Shown here: one piece after another, positions 63,428-64,000 of the stretch
Position numbering within the stretch: position 1 is the stretch's first letter
Layout of the letters: each line of letters opens with the position of its first letter
Assembly: GCF_014203395.1 (NCBI RefSeq)
Contig: NZ_JACHIW010000001.1
Coordinates: 434,001 to 498,000 of the forward strand
From: Saccharopolyspora phatthalungensis
GTDB lineage: Bacteria; Actinomycetota; Actinomycetes; Mycobacteriales; Pseudonocardiaceae
Direction of reading: 5' to 3'
DNA: 64,000 bases
Position numbers and translations under genes: made by a program
Notes under the pieces: generated by a model
What the model was told of the DNA's origin: nothing
Databases searched by the model: none
The model's input: only the letters and a program-made list of their open reading frames with translations

Positions 63428-64000
63428 CTGTGGATGTCGTGATCACCGGGCTGGGGGCGACGACACCGCTGGGCGGTGACGTCGCATCCACCTGGGATGG
63501 GCTCATCAACGGCGCCACCGGCATCCGCCGGCTGGAGGCCGAGTGGGTGGACCGGTTCGACCTCCCCGCCAAGATCGGTGCCCCGCTGCTGGTGGACCCG
63601 AGCGAGGTGCTGCCCCGTGTGCAGCTGCGGCGGATGGACCGGTGCGAGGCGATCGCCGTGATCGCCGCGCGCGAGGCATGGGCGGACGCCGGGTTCGAGC
63701 TGCCCACCGACGACACCGAATCGGTCGACCCCGACCGGCTCGGGGTGTCGCTGGGCACCGGCATCGGCGGGCCGCTGACCCTGCTCCAGCAGGATGACCT
63801 GCTGGAGTCCGGCGGGCTGCGCAAGGTCTCGCCGCTGACCGTGCCGATGCTGATGCCCAACGGCCCGGCGGCGATGGTCAGCCTGGACGTGCGGGCCCGC
63901 GCCGGGGTGCACTCCCCCGCGTCGGCGTGCGCTTCGGGCGCCGAGGGCCTGGCCAAGGGCTGGGACATGATCCGGCAGGGCCTGGCCGACGTGGTGGTGG
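63424..64000 (+). CDS. fabF: beta-ketoacyl-ACP synthase II (partial, runs off the window)
   Basis: 192 residues are visible from the ATG at 63424. VVITGLGATTPLGGDVASTW is the KAS II start, then LGVSLGTGIGGPLTLLQQDD and VPMLMPNGPAAMVSLDVRAR. The visible end PASACASGAEGLAKGWDMIR contains the active-site Cys in the usual SACASG setting; the two His lie beyond the edge. It extends acyl chains with malonyl-ACP. Confidence 0.95.
   Translation, partial: MTVDVVITGLGATTPLGGDVASTWDGLINGATGIRRLEAEWVDRFDLPAKIGAPLLVDPSEVLPRVQLRRMDRCEAIAVIAAREAWADAGFELPTDDTESVDPDRLGVSLGTGIGGPLTLLQQDDLLESGGLRKVSPLTVPMLMPNGPAAMVSLDVRARAGVHSPASACASGAEGLAKGWDMIRQGLADVVV

Overview
The window is GC-rich chromosomal DNA from an actinomycete, most likely a member of the Pseudonocardiaceae (Saccharopolyspora-like). 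The reasons are the many GTG/TTG starts, the housekeeping order fasR-fabD-fabH-acpP-fabF, the ahpE / DUF3052 / aceE neighbourhood also known from mycobacteria, and an FMN-riboswitch-controlled PnuC-type transporter. Roughly the first 52 kb is accessory DNA with many broken genes; the last 11 kb is core metabolism.

Layout. 1-8.3 kb: an NB-ARC/TPR protein that runs off the left edge, three decayed genes (a folP-like remnant, an unrecognised gene with several frameshifts, and a gene fragment cut by an IS), then an IS3-family element whose orfB is split by a Tn554-type three-recombinase transposon, then a GNAT gene whose 3' end lies inside the IS. 8.6-13 kb: an XRE/Nudix-like regulator, fragments of a TPR regulator, a HAD phosphatase and a Crp-like protein, and a chain of tiny genes with overlapping stops and starts, closed by a strong hairpin. 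13.1-28.4 kb: the main item of interest, a nine-gene minus-strand cluster. In transcription order it encodes an EAD1-CHAT protease, a coiled-coil protein, a double AAA+ ATPase, a zinc-ribbon/vWA-like protein, a P-loop GTPase, a GAP1-N2-type protein, an Hsp70/actin-fold ATPase, a second coiled-coil protein and a multi-pass membrane protein. Next to it are a 52-residue proline-rich peptide, a DUF6338 membrane protein and a radical SAM activase-like protein. This looks like an NTP-dependent biological-conflict (immunity or programmed-death) system: chaperone and GTPase switches would gate a caspase-like protease.

28.8-40.5 kb: a secreted DUF642-like protein, an XRE/MmyB regulator with an Atu4866 protein and two SDR genes (one internally deleted), a DUF3558 lipoprotein behind a frameshifted partner, a decayed LuxR regulator, an esterase, a GMC oxidoreductase with a small subunit, and an intact NB-ARC LuxR regulator. 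40.6-52.8 kb: a defence island bounded by a tRNA-Val gene and a 44-bp copy of its 3' half. It carries a DUF6119/TIGR04141 gene, a HTH/TRD-like protein, hsdM-hsdS-hsdR and small unknown genes; no integrase is recognisable. 52.9-64 kb: ahpE, a DUF3052 gene, aceE, a RibM-like transporter under an FMN riboswitch, a DUF3263 gene, an amidase, then fasR and the fatty-acid synthase II genes fabD, fabH, acpP and fabF (cut by the right edge).

Coordinates of starts are my choices from ribosome-binding sites and overlaps. Family calls come from reading motifs, not from database searches.
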